A DNA stretch of 64,000 bases. It comes from Elioraea sp. Yellowstone (lineage in GTDB: Bacteria; Pseudomonadota; Alphaproteobacteria; Acetobacterales; Acetobacteraceae). How positions within the stretch are numbered: the first letter of the stretch is position 1; each line of letters begins with the position of its first letter. The stretch is taken from NCBI RefSeq assembly GCF_006704265.1, contig NZ_VIKA01000001.1, positions 38,201 through 102,200 of the forward strand. The letters run 5' to 3'. The position numbers and the translations under genes are program-made. This document shows, in pieces, positions 33,066 through 45,751 of the stretch. The notes beneath the pieces are model-generated. The model had not been told where the DNA came from and made no database searches. It worked only from the letters and a program-made list of their open reading frames with translations.

Positions 33066-33956
33066 TCAGTAGAGCCGGTCGCGGTAGCCGACCAGCGTGT
33101 CGGCCTCGGCTGCGTCGGCGTCGATGCCGCCGAGCTGCTCGGCGATGATCCGCCCGATCGGCGGGATCGTGCCGCGAGGCACATGCCGGTCGGGGTTCCA
33201 GAGCTCGCTTCGGATCAGCGCCTTGCCGCAATGGAAGAACACCTCCTCGACCGCGACGACGAGCGCCGAGGATGGCAGCTTGCCCTGGGCAGGCATCTCG
33301 GCGAGCAGCGCGGGCTCGGTGCTGATGCGCGCCCGGCCGTTGACGCGCAGCGTCTCGCGCACGCCGGGAACCAGGAACAGCAGGCCGACCCGCGGGTTCT
33401 CCACCACGTTCAGCAGCGTATCGACGCGGTTGTTGCCGCGCCGGTCGGGGATCACCAGGGTGGCGTCGTCGAGCACGCGCACGAAGCCCGGAGCGTCGCC
33501 GCGCGGGGTCGCATCGCACCAGCCGCGCGCATCCGCCGAGGCGACGACGCAGAACGGCGAGAGCGCGATGTAGCGGCGCGCCCAGGCGTCGAGCCGATCG
33601 ATGCACTTGGCGGCGGCGAGCCTGCGCACCTCGCCGTAATGGCGGCGCACCTCCCGCGGGGTGGCGAGTCCGGCGGCTGGCCGGCCCACCTCATCATGCG
33701 CGCCACGCGGAACGATCTCCATGCGTCTGATCGTCACCGGCCCTGCGCGCAGCAGGTTCATCGCCGAGACGATCATCTCGGCGAGCCGTTCCGGCGTGAC
33801 GGTCTCGCCCGGGATATCGAGCAGGACGTCCCTCGCCTCGACATGGCCGCCATCGGTCAAGTCGACCCGGGCGTCGAACCTCACCCTGAACCGGCTGGAC
33901 GGGTCCGGCCGGTAGGGCGGGGCATCGGCCGCAGGCGTCAGGGTGACCGCCAGCAT
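33066..33956 (-). CDS. PPOX-type flavoprotein (MSMEG_1061-like) with an N-terminal extension
   Basis: A 296-residue protein. From about residue 110 it is a pyridoxamine-phosphate-oxidase-like split barrel: RRYIALSPFCVVASADARG, ATPRGDAPGFVRVLDD, IPDRRGNNRVDTLLNVVENPRVGLLFLVPGVRETLRVNGRA and EVFFHCGKALIRSELW, which bind FMN or related cofactors. Relatives of this subgroup are usually near 200 residues. The first about 85 residues (with FRVRFDARVDLTDGGHVEARDVLLDIPGE) are extra and not recognised; they may be a fused domain. It lies 10 bases upstream of pntB on the same strand, so it may share the transhydrogenase transcript or simply follow it poorly terminated. Confidence 0.8.
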   Translation of the reverse strand: MLAVTLTPAADAPPYRPDPSSRFRVRFDARVDLTDGGHVEARDVLLDIPGETVTPERLAEMIVSAMNLLRAGPVTIRRMEIVPRGAHDEVGRPAAGLATPREVRRHYGEVRRLAAAKCIDRLDAWARRYIALSPFCVVASADARGWCDATPRGDAPGFVRVLDDATLVIPDRRGNNRVDTLLNVVENPRVGLLFLVPGVRETLRVNGRARISTEPALLAEMPAQGKLPSSALVVAVEEVFFHCGKALIRSELWNPDRHVPRGTIPPIGRIIAEQLGGIDADAAEADTLVGYRDRLY

Positions 33957-33966
33957 CGCGATCCTC

Positions 33967-35361
33967 TCAGTGCCCCAGCGCCTGCACGATCTCCTCGGTC
34001 ATCTTCTTCGCATCCCCGAACAGCATCATGGTGTTCGGACGGAAGAACAGCTCGTTGTCCACGCCCGCATAGCCCGAGCCCATCGAGCGCTTCACGAACA
34101 GCACGGTCTTGGCCTTGTCGACCTCGAGGATCGGCATGCCGTAGATCGGGCTTTTCGGGTCGGTCTTGGCCGCGGGGTTCGTCACGTCGTTGGCGCCGAT
34201 CACGTAGGCGACATCGGCGGTGGCGAACTCGGTGTTGATCTCCTCGAGCTCGAACACCTCGTCATAGGGCACGTTCGCCTCGGCGAGCAGCACGTTCATG
34301 TGTCCGGGCATGCGGCCGGCGACGGGGTGGATCGCGTACTTCACCTCGACCCCTTCCTTCTTCAGGAGATCCGCCATCTCGCGCAGCGTGTGCTGCGCCT
34401 GCGCCACCGCCATGCCGTAACCCGGCACGATGATCACCTTGGAGGCGTTCTTCATGATGAAGGCGGCATCCTCGGCGGCACCGGCGCGCACGCTGCGCTC
34501 GCCGCCGGCCGCCGCGGCCGCGCCCGCGGTCTCGCCGCCGAAGCCGCCGAGCAGCACGTTGACGATGCTGCGGTTCATCCCCTTGCACATGATGTAGGAG
34601 AGGATCGCGCCGGCTGCGCCGACCAGGGCGCCCGCGATGATCAGCATGAGGTTGCCGACCGTGAAGCCGATGCCCGCCGCCGCCCAGCCCGAGTAGCTGT
34701 TCAGCATCGAGATCACCACCGGCATGTCCGCGCCGCCGATCGGGATGATGATCAGGAAGCCGATCGCGAAGGCGAGGATGGCGAGCAGCCAGAACAGCGC
34801 GTGGCTCTCGGTCGCGACGAAGATCACCGTCAGCACCAGGATCACGAGCGCCAGCACCAGGTTCAGGAGGTGCTGCTGCGGGAAGGTGATCGGCGCGCCC
34901 GACATGATGCCCTGGAGCTTGGCGAAGGCGATCACCGAGCCCGAGAAGGTGATCGCGCCGATCACGAGCCCGAGGCTCATCTCGATCAAGCTGGCGGTCT
35001 TGATCGCGCCCACCGTGCCGATGCCGAAGGATTGCGGCGAGTAGAGTGCGGCGGCTGCGACGAACACGGCCGCCATGCCGACCAGTGAGTGGAAAGCCGC
35101 GACGAGCTGCGGCAGCGCCGTCATCTGGATGCGCCGGGCGATGACCGTGCCGATCGCGCCGCCGATCGCGATCGCGATCAGGATCCAGAGATGGCCGCCC
35201 ATCCCCGGCCGGGCGAGGGTGGCGAGGATCGCGAGCGCCATCCCTGCCATGCCGTAGACCACGCCGGCGCGCGACGTCTCGGGATGGGACAGTCCCCGCA
35301 GGGCCAGGATGAAGCAGACGGACGCGACAAGGTAGGCGAGCGTCGTCACGGTGGCACCCAT
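33967..35361 (-). CDS. pntB: NAD(P) transhydrogenase beta subunit PntB
   Basis: A 464-residue inner-membrane subunit with about nine transmembrane helices and a cytosolic NADP(H)-binding domain at the C-terminus (VPGYGMAVAQAQHTL, HPVAGRMPGHMNVLLAEA, VIGANDVTNPAA). With PntAA and PntAB it couples proton entry to hydride transfer from NADH to NADP+. The middle segment GADMPVVISMLNSYSGWAAAGIGF is highly conserved. It starts five bases after the pntAB stop. Confidence 0.96.
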   Translation of the reverse strand: MGATVTTLAYLVASVCFILALRGLSHPETSRAGVVYGMAGMALAILATLARPGMGGHLWILIAIAIGGAIGTVIARRIQMTALPQLVAAFHSLVGMAAVFVAAAALYSPQSFGIGTVGAIKTASLIEMSLGLVIGAITFSGSVIAFAKLQGIMSGAPITFPQQHLLNLVLALVILVLTVIFVATESHALFWLLAILAFAIGFLIIIPIGGADMPVVISMLNSYSGWAAAGIGFTVGNLMLIIAGALVGAAGAILSYIMCKGMNRSIVNVLLGGFGGETAGAAAAAGGERSVRAGAAEDAAFIMKNASKVIIVPGYGMAVAQAQHTLREMADLLKKEGVEVKYAIHPVAGRMPGHMNVLLAEANVPYDEVFELEEINTEFATADVAYVIGANDVTNPAAKTDPKSPIYGMPILEVDKAKTVLFVKRSMGSGYAGVDNELFFRPNTMMLFGDAKKMTEEIVQALGH

Positions 35362-35366
35362 GGCGC

Positions 35367-35768
35367 TCAGCTTCCCTTCTTGCGGAACATCGACAGCATC
35401 CGGTGCGTCACCAGGAAGCCGCCGAAGATGTTCACCGAGGCAAGCAGCACGGCGAGGAAGCCGAACACCCGCGCGACCGTGTCCTCGGCGAGCCCGACCG
35501 CGAGCAGGCCGCCCACCACGATCACCGAGGAGATGGCGTTGGTCACGCCCATCAGCGGCGAATGCAGCGCCGGGGTGACGTTCCAGACGACGTAGTAGCC
35601 GACGAAGCAGGCGAGCAGGAAGATCGTCAGCAGGAACAGGAAGGGCTCGGCCGCCGCCGCGGCAGGCTGCACCGCGGCCGCTGCCTCGGCCGCAAGCGCC
35701 TGGGCGCGCTCGGCGAGCGCGGCGGCCTCGCGGGCGATCTCGCCCGCCCTCTGGGCAATGTCGCTCAT
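35367..35768 (-). CDS. pntAB: NAD(P) transhydrogenase alpha-2 subunit PntAB
   Basis: A 133-residue membrane subunit with three to four helices ([60 protein letters not shown]). In alphaproteobacteria the alpha chain is split in two genes, and this is the membrane part. The first about 40 residues are an Ala/Glu-rich helix of variable sequence. It lies 16 bases after pntAA and 5 bases before pntB. Confidence 0.94.
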   Translation of the reverse strand: MSDIAQRAGEIAREAAALAERAQALAAEAAAAVQPAAAAAEPFLFLLTIFLLACFVGYYVVWNVTPALHSPLMGVTNAISSVIVVGGLLAVGLAEDTVARVFGFLAVLLASVNIFGGFLVTHRMLSMFRKKGS

Positions 35769-35784
35769 GCTGGGGTTCCCTCGG

Positions 35785-36954
35785 TCACGCCGCCGCGGCC
35801 GTCTTGTCGGCGAATTGCGGGTGCACCACCGCGCCGCCGCGGGTCAGTGCCACGCCCTGGACGATCTCGTCCTCGGGCTTCAGGTTCGGCCGCTTCGCCT
35901 CCTTGTCCCAGAAGGCGGTGAGGAAGGTGAGAAGGTTGCGCGCATAGAGCGCCGAGGCCGCGACGGGAATGCGCCCGGGCCAGTTGCGCCAGCCGAGGAT
36001 GCTCACGCCGTTCGGCGTCACCACCCGCTCGCCCGGCTTCGTCAGCGCGCAGTTGCCGCCGGCATCCGCGGCGATGTCGACGATCACGCTGCCGGGTTTC
36101 ATCGCGGCGACCATCTCGGCCGAGATGATCTTCGGCGCCGTCCGGCCCATGGTCAGCGCGGTACAGATCAGGATGTCCTGCTTCTTCACCGTTTCGGCCA
36201 TCAGCTCGGCTTGGCGGCGGCGGAACTCCTCGCTCATCTCCTTGGCGTAGCCGCCCGCGGTTTGCGCGGTCCTGGTCTCCTCGGTCTCGACGCCGACGAA
36301 GGTGGCGCCGAGCGAGCGGATCTCCTCCTTCGCCGCCGGGCGGACGTCGGTCGCGGAGACGCGCGCGCCGAGTCGCCGCGCCGTGGCGATCGCCTGCAGC
36401 CCGGCGACGCCTGCGCCGATGACGAACACGCTCGCCGGCGCGACCGTGCCGGCCGCCGTCATCATCATCGGGAAGGAGCGGCCATACTCCATCGCCGCCT
36501 CGATCACCGCGCGATAGCCGGCGAGGTTGGCCTGCGAGGACAGCACGTCCATGCTCTGGGCGCGGGTGATGCGCGGCAGGAGTTCCATCGCGCAGGCGTC
36601 GATGCCGCGCTCGGCGTACGCCTTCACCCGGCCCGGGTCCTCCCAGACGTTCAGCGTGCCGACCAGCAGCGCGCCGTGCGGGATGGCGGAGAGCTGATCG
36701 ACATCGCCCTCGCCGGGGCCGAGCGGGGCGCGGACACAGAACACGATCCCCGCACCGGCGAGGGCGGCGGCCGGGTCGGGGGCGATCTCGGCGCCCGCCG
36801 CGGCGAACTCGGCATCGGGTATCGAGGCTCCCTCGCCCGCGCCGGTCTCGACCGCCACGGTCAGCCCGAGCCCGGTCAGCTTCTTCACCGTCTCCGGCGT
36901 GACCGCCACCCTGGCCTCGCCCGGCCGGCGTTCCTTCAGCACCGCAAGGCGCAT
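35785..36954 (-). CDS. pntAA: NAD(P) transhydrogenase alpha-1 subunit PntAA
   Basis: A 389-residue soluble NAD(H)-binding subunit, also similar to alanine dehydrogenase. It opens [26 protein letters not shown], has the catalytic-loop segment [21 protein letters not shown], and the dinucleotide fold [24 protein letters not shown]. The ATG at 36954 gives the standard start. It is the first of three tightly spaced pnt genes and is divergent from malate synthase across 160 bases. Confidence 0.96.
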   Translation of the reverse strand: MRLAVLKERRPGEARVAVTPETVKKLTGLGLTVAVETGAGEGASIPDAEFAAAGAEIAPDPAAALAGAGIVFCVRAPLGPGEGDVDQLSAIPHGALLVGTLNVWEDPGRVKAYAERGIDACAMELLPRITRAQSMDVLSSQANLAGYRAVIEAAMEYGRSFPMMMTAAGTVAPASVFVIGAGVAGLQAIATARRLGARVSATDVRPAAKEEIRSLGATFVGVETEETRTAQTAGGYAKEMSEEFRRRQAELMAETVKKQDILICTALTMGRTAPKIISAEMVAAMKPGSVIVDIAADAGGNCALTKPGERVVTPNGVSILGWRNWPGRIPVAASALYARNLLTFLTAFWDKEAKRPNLKPEDEIVQGVALTRGGAVVHPQFADKTAAAA

Positions 36955-37114
36955 TCCCGACCCCTGTCCTGCTGGCGCGGGGCCAGGGCGGCCCCGCGAG
37001 GAAAGCGGATGGGAACCTGCCCGATCGCAACCGGGTCCGGCAAGAGCAGCCGCATACTCGACAAGGGGGCGCGGATGCGAAATACCCCGGGCCGAAGGAT
37101 GAGGAGGAGCGGGA
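36955..37114. other. Divergent intergenic region pntAA/glcB
   Basis: 160 bases that must hold promoters for both the pnt operon and malate synthase. No convincing -35/-10 pair or palindrome is visible by eye. The ribosome site AGGAGGAGCGGGA precedes the malate synthase ATG. Confidence 0.4.
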
Positions 37115-39277
37115 ATGGAGCGGATCGAGCTCGGCGGGCTGAAGGTTGCGAAGGAGCTGGCGGCGTTCGTCGCCGCGGAGGCCACCCCCGGCACCGGCAT
37201 CGATCCGGCCATGTTCTGGAGCGGGTTCGCGGCCATCCTGCGTGAGCTCGGTCCCCGCAACGCAGCCCTGCTCGCCAAGCGCGACGCGCTCCAGGCGCGG
37301 ATCGACGCCTGGCACGCGGGGCGACGGGGCCAGCCGCACGATCCGGCGGCCTACGAGGCGTTCCTGCGCGAGATCGGCTATCTCCTGCCGCCGCCGCCGC
37401 CGTTCAAGGTGCGCACGGCGCAGGTGGACGACGAGATCGCGCGGATCGCCGGGCCGCAGCTCGTCGTGCCGGTGTCGAACGCCCGCTACGCGCTCAATGC
37501 GGCGAACGCGCGCTGGGGCAGCCTCTACGATGCGCTCTACGGCACGGATGCGCTCGCGCCGCCGGACCCGAAGGCCAGGGGCTACGATCCGGCGCGCGGG
37601 GCGAAGGTCATCGCCAGGGCGCGCGCGGTGCTCGATCAGGCGGCCCCGCTCGCCCAGGGCAGCCACGCGGACGCGACGGCCTATGCGATCGCGGACGGCG
37701 CGCTCGCGGTGACGCTCAGGGACGGGGCGAGGACGGGGCTGCGCGATCCCTCGCAGTGCGTCGGCTACGCGGGCGATGCGGCTGCGCCGTCCTCGGTGCT
37801 GCTGCGGCATCACGGGCTGCACATCGAGATCGTGATCGACCGCGGCCACATGATCGGCAGGGACGATCCGGCCGGTGTGGCGGACGTCATGCTCGAGAGC
37901 GCGGTGACGACGATCCAGGACTGCGAGGACTCGGTCGCGGCCGTGGACGCCGCCGACAAGGTCGAGGTGTACCGCAACTGGCTCGGGCTGATGACCGGGC
38001 GGCTGGTCGCGACGTTCGAGAAGGGGGGACGAAGGGTCGAGCGTCGGCTGAACCCCGACCGGACGTGGACAGCGCCTTCCGGCGGCACCGTGACGCTGCC
38101 CGGGCGCAGCCTGATGCTGGTGCGCAATGTCGGCCACCACATGATGACGGACGCGGTGCTGGATGCCGCCGGTGCCGAGATCCCCGAGACCTTCCTCGAC
38201 TGCGCCGTGACCAGCCTGATCGCGCTGCACGACCTCAAGGGGCTGGGCAGCGTGCGCAACAGCCGCGCGGGCTCGGTCTACATCGTCAAGCCGAAGATGC
38301 ACGGGCCGGAGGAGGTGGCGCTCGCCGACGCGCTGTTCGCGCGCGTCGAGGACCTGCTCGGGCTCGCCCGCTACACGCTGAAGATGGGGATCATGGACGA
38401 GGAGCGGCGCACCACGCTCAACCTCGCTGCTTGCATCGCCGAAGCGCGCGACCGGGTGGTGTTCATCAACACCGGCTTCCTCGATCGCACCGGCGACGAG
38501 ATCCACACCTCGATCGAGGCGGGCGCGATGATCCGCAAGAACGACATGAAGTCGACGCCCTGGATCGCCGCCTACGAGGACAACAACGTCGATGTCGGGC
38601 TCGCCTGCGGGCTGCCGGGCCATGCGCAGATCGGCAAGGGGATGTGGGCGATGCCGGACCGGATGGCGGACATGCTGGCGCAGAAGATCGCCCATCCGCG
38701 CGCGGGGGCGAGCACGGCCTGGGTGCCCTCGCCCACGGCGGCGACCCTGCATGCGCTGCACTACCATGAGGTGGACGTGGCCGCCCGCCAGGCGGAGCTC
38801 GCGCGAGGCGGGCCGCGTGCGAAGCTCGCCGACCTGCTGACGATCCCTCTGGCGGACCGGCCGAACTGGAACCCCGCCGATCTCCAGGCCGAGCTCGACA
38901 ACAACTGCCAGGGTATCCTGGGCTACGTGGTGCGCTGGATCGACCAGGGGGTCGGGTGCTCGAAGGTGCCGGACATCAACGATGTCGGGCTGATGGAGGA
39001 TCGGGCGACCTTGCGCATCTCGAGCCAGCACGTGGCGAACTGGCTGCTGCATGGGGTGGTCAGCGAGGCGCAGGTGCTGGAGACGCTGAAGCGCATGGCC
39101 GCGGTGGTCGACCGGCAGAACGAGGGCGATCCGGCGTACCGGCCGATGGCCCCCGGCTTCGACGGCCCGGCCTTCCGCGCCGCGTGCGATCTGGTGTTCA
39201 AGGGCCGGATGCAGCCGAACGGCTACACCGAGTTCCTGCTGACGCGGTGGCGCCGGGAGGCGAAGCGGTCGGCATGA
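37115..39277 (+). CDS. glcB: Malate synthase G
   Basis: A 720-residue monomeric enzyme condensing glyoxylate with acetyl-CoA to malate. G-type features are the length (about 720), [16 protein letters not shown] near residue 270, [34 protein letters not shown], and the late [31 protein letters not shown]. It serves glyoxylate or glycolate use and acetate growth. Neither isocitrate lyase nor glycolate oxidase is in the window. A strong ribosome site precedes the ATG and a hairpin follows the stop. Confidence 0.97.
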   Translation: MERIELGGLKVAKELAAFVAAEATPGTGIDPAMFWSGFAAILRELGPRNAALLAKRDALQARIDAWHAGRRGQPHDPAAYEAFLREIGYLLPPPPPFKVRTAQVDDEIARIAGPQLVVPVSNARYALNAANARWGSLYDALYGTDALAPPDPKARGYDPARGAKVIARARAVLDQAAPLAQGSHADATAYAIADGALAVTLRDGARTGLRDPSQCVGYAGDAAAPSSVLLRHHGLHIEIVIDRGHMIGRDDPAGVADVMLESAVTTIQDCEDSVAAVDAADKVEVYRNWLGLMTGRLVATFEKGGRRVERRLNPDRTWTAPSGGTVTLPGRSLMLVRNVGHHMMTDAVLDAAGAEIPETFLDCAVTSLIALHDLKGLGSVRNSRAGSVYIVKPKMHGPEEVALADALFARVEDLLGLARYTLKMGIMDEERRTTLNLAACIAEARDRVVFINTGFLDRTGDEIHTSIEAGAMIRKNDMKSTPWIAAYEDNNVDVGLACGLPGHAQIGKGMWAMPDRMADMLAQKIAHPRAGASTAWVPSPTAATLHALHYHEVDVAARQAELARGGPRAKLADLLTIPLADRPNWNPADLQAELDNNCQGILGYVVRWIDQGVGCSKVPDINDVGLMEDRATLRISSQHVANWLLHGVVSEAQVLETLKRMAAVVDRQNEGDPAYRPMAPGFDGPAFRAACDLVFKGRMQPNGYTEFLLTRWRREAKRSA

Positions 39278-39289
39278 CCGGCCGGTCCT

Positions 39290-39310
39290 CCCGCCGCAGC
39301 TGGCGGCGGG
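39290..39310 (+). terminator. glcB: Hairpin after malate synthase
   Basis: Perfect 8-base-pair stem, CCCGCCGC at 39290-39297 and GCGGCGGG at 39303-39310, with a 5-base loop, beginning 12 bases after the stop. No T-run. Confidence 0.55.
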
Positions 39311-39386
39311 TCAGGCGGTGCGTCCTCCCTTGCCCGGTCCCGCCCGCTGCGCTACACGCGGCGCCTCTTGGGCGGGCGCCCGCCCG

Positions 39387-39471
39387 GCGGGCGTGGCGGA
39401 ACTGGCAGACGCGCCGGATTTAGGTTCCGGTGACGCAAGTCGTGGGGGTTCAAGTCCCTCCGCCCGCACCA
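39387..39471 (+). tRNA. tRNA-Leu (anticodon UAG)
   Basis: An 85-base class II tRNA with acceptor stem GCGGGCG paired to CGCCCGC, an anticodon stem CCGGA/TCCGG enclosing the loop TTTAGGT (anticodon TAG, reading CUA leucine codons), a long variable arm, and the T-loop GGTTCAAGTCC. The CCA end is encoded. It lies just upstream of trigger factor. Confidence 0.96.
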
Positions 39472-39517
39472 TCGTTGCGGCCAGCTCGCCGGGCTGGGGG
39501 ATCGGGATCGGATTGCC

Positions 39518-40846
39518 ATGCAGGTGACGGAAAAGAGCTCGGAGGGACTGAAGCGCGCCTTCGCGGTGGTGCTTCCGGCAGCCGATCTGGCCGCGCGGCG
39601 CGAGGCGCGGCTCGCCGAGATCGGGCGCGAGCTCCGCCTGCCCGGGTTCCGCCCCGGCAAGGTTCCGCCGAAGATCGTCGCGCAGCGCTATGGTCAGGCG
39701 GTGATGGGCGAGGTGCTCGAGCGCTCGCTGGACGACGCCGCGCGCCGCATCGTGACGGATCGCGGCCTGCGTCCGGCGGCGCAGCCCAAGGTCGAGATCG
39801 TCAACTGGTCCGAGGGGGCGGATCTCGAGTTCAACCTCGATGTCGAGCTCCTGCCGGAGATCACGGTTCCCGATCTCGCCGCGATCGAGGTCGAGAAGCT
39901 GACCGCGGCACCGTCCGAGGAGGAGGTGACGAAGCGGCTCGAGGAGATCGCGCGGCGCCACCGCAACAGCGAGCCGGTGGAGGAGACGCGTCCGGCGGCC
40001 GCGGGCGACCTGCTGGTGGTGGACTTCACGGGGCGGATCGACGGCCGCGCCTTCCGCGGCGGCTCGGCGACCGACATGGAGGTCGAGGTCGCCGGCGCCG
40101 GCTTCGTGCCGGGCTTCACCGAGGGGCTGGTCGGGCTTGCGCCCGGCGAGACGCGCGAGGTCAGTGTCACCTTCCCCGAGGGCTACCCGGCCGAGGATCT
40201 CGCGGGCAAGACGGCCGTGTTCACCGTGACCGCGAAGGCGCTACGCCGGGCCCTGCCGCCCTCGATCGACGACGCGCTCGCGACCAAGCATGGCTTTGCC
40301 GACCTCAACGCCATGCGCGAGGCGATCCGAGGCGCGATCCAGCGCGAATACGACCAGCTCGCGCGGCTCAGGCTGAAGCGCGCGCTGCTCGACCGGCTTG
40401 CCGAGCAGGCGGCCTTCCCCGCACCCGAGAGCATGGTCGAGGCCGAGTTCGGCGCGATCTGGCAGCGCATCGAGCAGGACATGAAGGCGGGCCGGCTGGA
40501 CGAGGCCGACAGGGACAAGGACGAGGCGACGCTGAAGGCCGAGTACCGGGCGATCGCCGAACGGCGGGTGCGGCTCGGCTTGCTCCTCTCCGAGATCGGC
40601 CGGGCGAACAACCTGACGGTGTCGCAGGAGGAACTCCGCCGCGCGATCATCGCCGAGGCGCAGCGCTACCCTGGCCAGGAACGCAAGGTGCTGGAATTCT
40701 ACCAGCAGAACCCGCAGGCGGTGGAGCGGTTCCGCGCCCCGATCTTCGAGGAGAAGGTGATCGACTACGTGCTGGCGCTCGCCAAGGTGAGCGAGAGGCT
40801 GGTCAGCCCGGAGGAACTCGCGCGCGATCCCGACGCGGCGTCCTGA
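39518..40846 (+). CDS. tig: Trigger factor
   Basis: A 442-residue ribosome-bound chaperone. The N-terminal domain has the ribosome-docking signature GFRPGKVPPKIV near residue 48. The central FKBP-type isomerase domain runs from about 160 to 245 (GDLLVVDFTGRIDGRAFRGG, FVPGFTEGLVGLAPGE). The helical C-terminal domain provides the substrate cradle. It heads the classical order tig-clpP-clpX-lon. Confidence 0.96.
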   Translation: MQVTEKSSEGLKRAFAVVLPAADLAARREARLAEIGRELRLPGFRPGKVPPKIVAQRYGQAVMGEVLERSLDDAARRIVTDRGLRPAAQPKVEIVNWSEGADLEFNLDVELLPEITVPDLAAIEVEKLTAAPSEEEVTKRLEEIARRHRNSEPVEETRPAAAGDLLVVDFTGRIDGRAFRGGSATDMEVEVAGAGFVPGFTEGLVGLAPGETREVSVTFPEGYPAEDLAGKTAVFTVTAKALRRALPPSIDDALATKHGFADLNAMREAIRGAIQREYDQLARLRLKRALLDRLAEQAAFPAPESMVEAEFGAIWQRIEQDMKAGRLDEADRDKDEATLKAEYRAIAERRVRLGLLLSEIGRANNLTVSQEELRRAIIAEAQRYPGQERKVLEFYQQNPQAVERFRAPIFEEKVIDYVLALAKVSERLVSPEELARDPDAAS

Positions 40847-40903
40847 GCCCGCGCCGCCCGGCGGGTGAGCCGCCCCGGGGAGGGGGGTGACTGGCGCCGC
40901 CGG

Positions 40904-40921
40904 CCGGGCGGCCTATATTCC
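40904..40921 (+). promoter_or_regulatory. clpP: clpP promoter-like element shared with lon
   Basis: CCGGGCGGCCTATATTCC at 40904-40921 contains a TATATT, 63 bases before the clpP ATG. Nearly the same string occurs upstream of lon (43206-43224). The CCTATAT core resembles -10 elements of alphaproteobacterial heat-shock (RpoH) promoters as I recall them; no clear -35 is seen. Confidence 0.45.
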
Positions 40922-40983
40922 TGAGCGGGCGTCGGGCCGGACTCGGCCGGCCCTCCCACCAGAGACGAGGTTCGACGGCGACG

Positions 40984-41616
40984 ATGCGCGAGCGCGATCC
41001 TTTTGAGGTCTACGGCAACACGCTGGTGCCGATGGTGATCGAGCAGACCGCGCGCGGGGAGCGGGCGTTCGACATCTACTCGCGCCTGCTCAAGGAGCGG
41101 ATCATCTTCCTCACCGGGCCGGTATTCGACCAGGTGGCGAGCCTGCTCTGCGCGCAGCTCCTGTTCCTGGAGAGCGAGAACCCGAACAAGGACATCGCCT
41201 TCTACATCAACTCCCCCGGCGGGGTGGTGACGGCCGGGCTCGCGATCTACGACACGATGCAGTACATCCGCAGCCCGGTCTCGACGGTCTGCATCGGGCA
41301 GGCCGCGTCGATGGGCTCGCTCCTGCTCGCCGCCGGCGCCCCGGGCAAGCGCTATGCCCTGCCGAACAGCCGGATCATGGTGCACCAGCCCTCGGGCGGG
41401 GCCCAGGGCCAGGCGACCGACATCGAGATCCAGGCGCGCGAGATCCTGGCGGTGCGCGCGCGTCTGAACCAGATCTATGTCAAGCACACCGGCCAGGACC
41501 TGGAGACCGTGGAACGGACGCTGGAGCGCGACCGCTTCATGTCGGGCGAGGAGGCCAAGGCCTTCGGCATCGTCGACCAGGTGGTCGAGAACCGGCCGGC
41601 GCCGGAGACGAAGTAG
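40984..41616 (+). CDS. clpP: ATP-dependent Clp protease proteolytic subunit
   Basis: A 210-residue serine peptidase that forms the double heptamer degraded-protein chamber with ClpX or ClpA. The catalytic Ser109 lies in [11 protein letters not shown] and His134 in MVHQPSGG; the Asp follows near residue 183. The handle region and the C-terminal ALEIDR-like segment (here [18 protein letters not shown]) are normal. clpX follows 271 bases downstream. Confidence 0.97.
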   Translation: MRERDPFEVYGNTLVPMVIEQTARGERAFDIYSRLLKERIIFLTGPVFDQVASLLCAQLLFLESENPNKDIAFYINSPGGVVTAGLAIYDTMQYIRSPVSTVCIGQAASMGSLLLAAGAPGKRYALPNSRIMVHQPSGGAQGQATDIEIQAREILAVRARLNQIYVKHTGQDLETVERTLERDRFMSGEEAKAFGIVDQVVENRPAPETK

Positions 41617-41887
41617 CCGTCCCGGCGGCACGCCGGACCCGCCGCTGCGGCCCGGCGCCGGACAGGCGCCGCCAGGGTTGGTGCTGCCGGCGGGCTGGCG
41701 GGGTTGCCGCCATCGCCGGAGGTTCTCCCCCATTTCCCCAGCCTGCTCCGTCTCCCCGCAGGCGGGGGAGGGGCACGAGAAGCCGGCAGGTGCGACGGCC
41801 CCGTGCGCGGGCCCCTCTTCCTTGTGTGGCGGGGGGGCGGAGACTAACATCGACGGGCGGAGGGACGCCCCAGAGTCGGGAGCGAGC
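41617..41887. other. clpP-clpX spacer with an inverted repeat
   Basis: 271 bases with no gene. It contains a GC hairpin at 41752-41770 (CTCCCCGC, 2-base loop, GCGGGGGAG with one bulged G), which may be a repeat or a terminator after clpP. clpX therefore probably has its own promoter, although none is clear by eye. Confidence 0.45.
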
Positions 41888-43144
41888 ATGAGCAAGTCGG
41901 GCGACTCGAAGAACACCTTGTACTGCTCGTTCTGCGGCAAGTCGCAGCACGAGGTCCGCAAGCTCATCGCGGGACCGACCGTGTTCATCTGCGATGAATG
42001 TGTCGAACTCTGCATGGATATCATTCGCGAGGAGCACAAGACGCACCTCGTGAAGACGCGCGACGGCATCCCAACCCCGCGCGAGATCTGCAAGGTTCTG
42101 GACGACTACGTGATCGGCCAGGACCATGCCAAGCGTGTGCTGAGCGTGGCGGTCCACAACCATTACAAGAGGCTGGCCCACGGCCAGAAGAACAACGACG
42201 TCGAGATCGCCAAGTCGAACATCCTGCTGGTCGGGCCCACCGGGTCCGGCAAGACCCTGCTCGCGCAGACGCTCGCGCGCATCCTCGACGTGCCCTTCAC
42301 CATGGCGGATGCGACCACGCTGACCGAGGCGGGCTACGTGGGCGAGGATGTCGAGAACATCATCCTGAAGCTGCTCCAGGCCGCCGACTACAACGTCGAG
42401 CGGGCGCAGCGCGGCATCGTCTACATCGACGAGGTCGACAAGATCAGCCGCAAGTCCGACAACCCCTCGATCACGCGCGACGTCTCGGGGGAGGGGGTGC
42501 AGCAGGCGCTGCTGAAGATCATGGAGGGCACGATCGCCTCCGTCCCGCCCCAGGGCGGGCGCAAGCACCCCCAGCAGGAGTTCCTCCAGGTCGACACGTC
42601 GAACATCCTGTTCATCTGCGGCGGCGCCTTCTCGGGGCTGGAGAAGATCATCGCCGCGCGCGGCCGCGGCACCTCGATCGGCTTCGGCGCCGATGTGCGT
42701 GCCCCGGACGAGCGCCGCACCGGCGCGCTGCTGCGCGAGGTGGAGCCGGAGGACCTGCTGAAGTTCGGCCTGATCCCGGAGTTCATCGGGCGACTGCCGG
42801 TGGTCGCGACGTTGGACGACCTCGACGAGCAGGCGCTGGTCGACATCCTCACCAAGCCGAAGAATGCGCTCGTCAAGCAGTACGCCCGGCTGTTCGAGAT
42901 GGAGGGGGTCAAGCTGACCTTCACCGAGGACGCCCTGCGCGCGGTCGCGACGCGCGCGATCGCGCGCAAGACCGGCGCGCGCGGCCTGCGCTCGATCATG
43001 GAGAGCATCCTGCTCTCCACCATGTTCGACCTGCCCGGGCTCGACGGGGTGGAGGAGACCGTGATCAACCGCGAGGTGGCCGAGGGCAGGGCCAACCCGC
43101 TGTTCATCTACGCGGAACGGCGCGGCGAGAGCACGACTGCGTGA
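41888..43144 (+). CDS. clpX: ATP-dependent Clp protease ATP-binding subunit ClpX
   Basis: A 418-residue AAA+ unfoldase. The N-terminal zinc domain has Cys13, Cys16, Cys35 and Cys38 (YCSFC, ICDEC). Walker A GPTGSGKT is near 116-123, Walker [11 protein letters not shown] follows, and the substrate pore loop GYVGEDVEN is present. It feeds tagged proteins to ClpP. The ATG at 41888 gives [13 protein letters not shown], the usual start. Confidence 0.97.
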   Translation: MSKSGDSKNTLYCSFCGKSQHEVRKLIAGPTVFICDECVELCMDIIREEHKTHLVKTRDGIPTPREICKVLDDYVIGQDHAKRVLSVAVHNHYKRLAHGQKNNDVEIAKSNILLVGPTGSGKTLLAQTLARILDVPFTMADATTLTEAGYVGEDVENIILKLLQAADYNVERAQRGIVYIDEVDKISRKSDNPSITRDVSGEGVQQALLKIMEGTIASVPPQGGRKHPQQEFLQVDTSNILFICGGAFSGLEKIIAARGRGTSIGFGADVRAPDERRTGALLREVEPEDLLKFGLIPEFIGRLPVVATLDDLDEQALVDILTKPKNALVKQYARLFEMEGVKLTFTEDALRAVATRAIARKTGARGLRSIMESILLSTMFDLPGLDGVEETVINREVAEGRANPLFIYAERRGESTTA

Positions 43145-43205
43145 CCTGACGGCCGCCTGCGCGCCCTGCGCAGCGGCCATCCGCGCCGAGGGGGTGTTCG
43201 GGGAC

Positions 43206-43224
43206 CCGGGCGGCCCATATTTCC
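43206..43224 (+). promoter_or_regulatory. lon: lon promoter-like element shared with clpP
   Basis: CCGGGCGGCCCATATTTCC at 43206-43224 lies 75 bases before the lon ATG and is almost identical to the element upstream of clpP. The CCCATAT core is a plausible RpoH-type -10; no matching -35 is evident. Confidence 0.45.
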
Positions 43225-43298
43225 CCGAGATGGCCGGGGCCCGGCCGGCGAGGCGCAAGGCGCGCCGACCGGGCTGCCTGAGGAGAAAGCCGAAGACG

Positions 43299-45725
<2,427 letters not shown>

Positions 45726-45751
45726 GCCGGCCCGAGTCGCTGGACCGTTCG

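Noticed and set aside
35765..39052. A very long minus-strand open frame (over 1000 codons) running opposite malate synthase and through pntAA
   Set aside because: Its translation is Arg/His/Pro/Ala-rich low complexity with no domain pattern, while the opposite and alternative frames encode well-recognised GlcB and PntAA.
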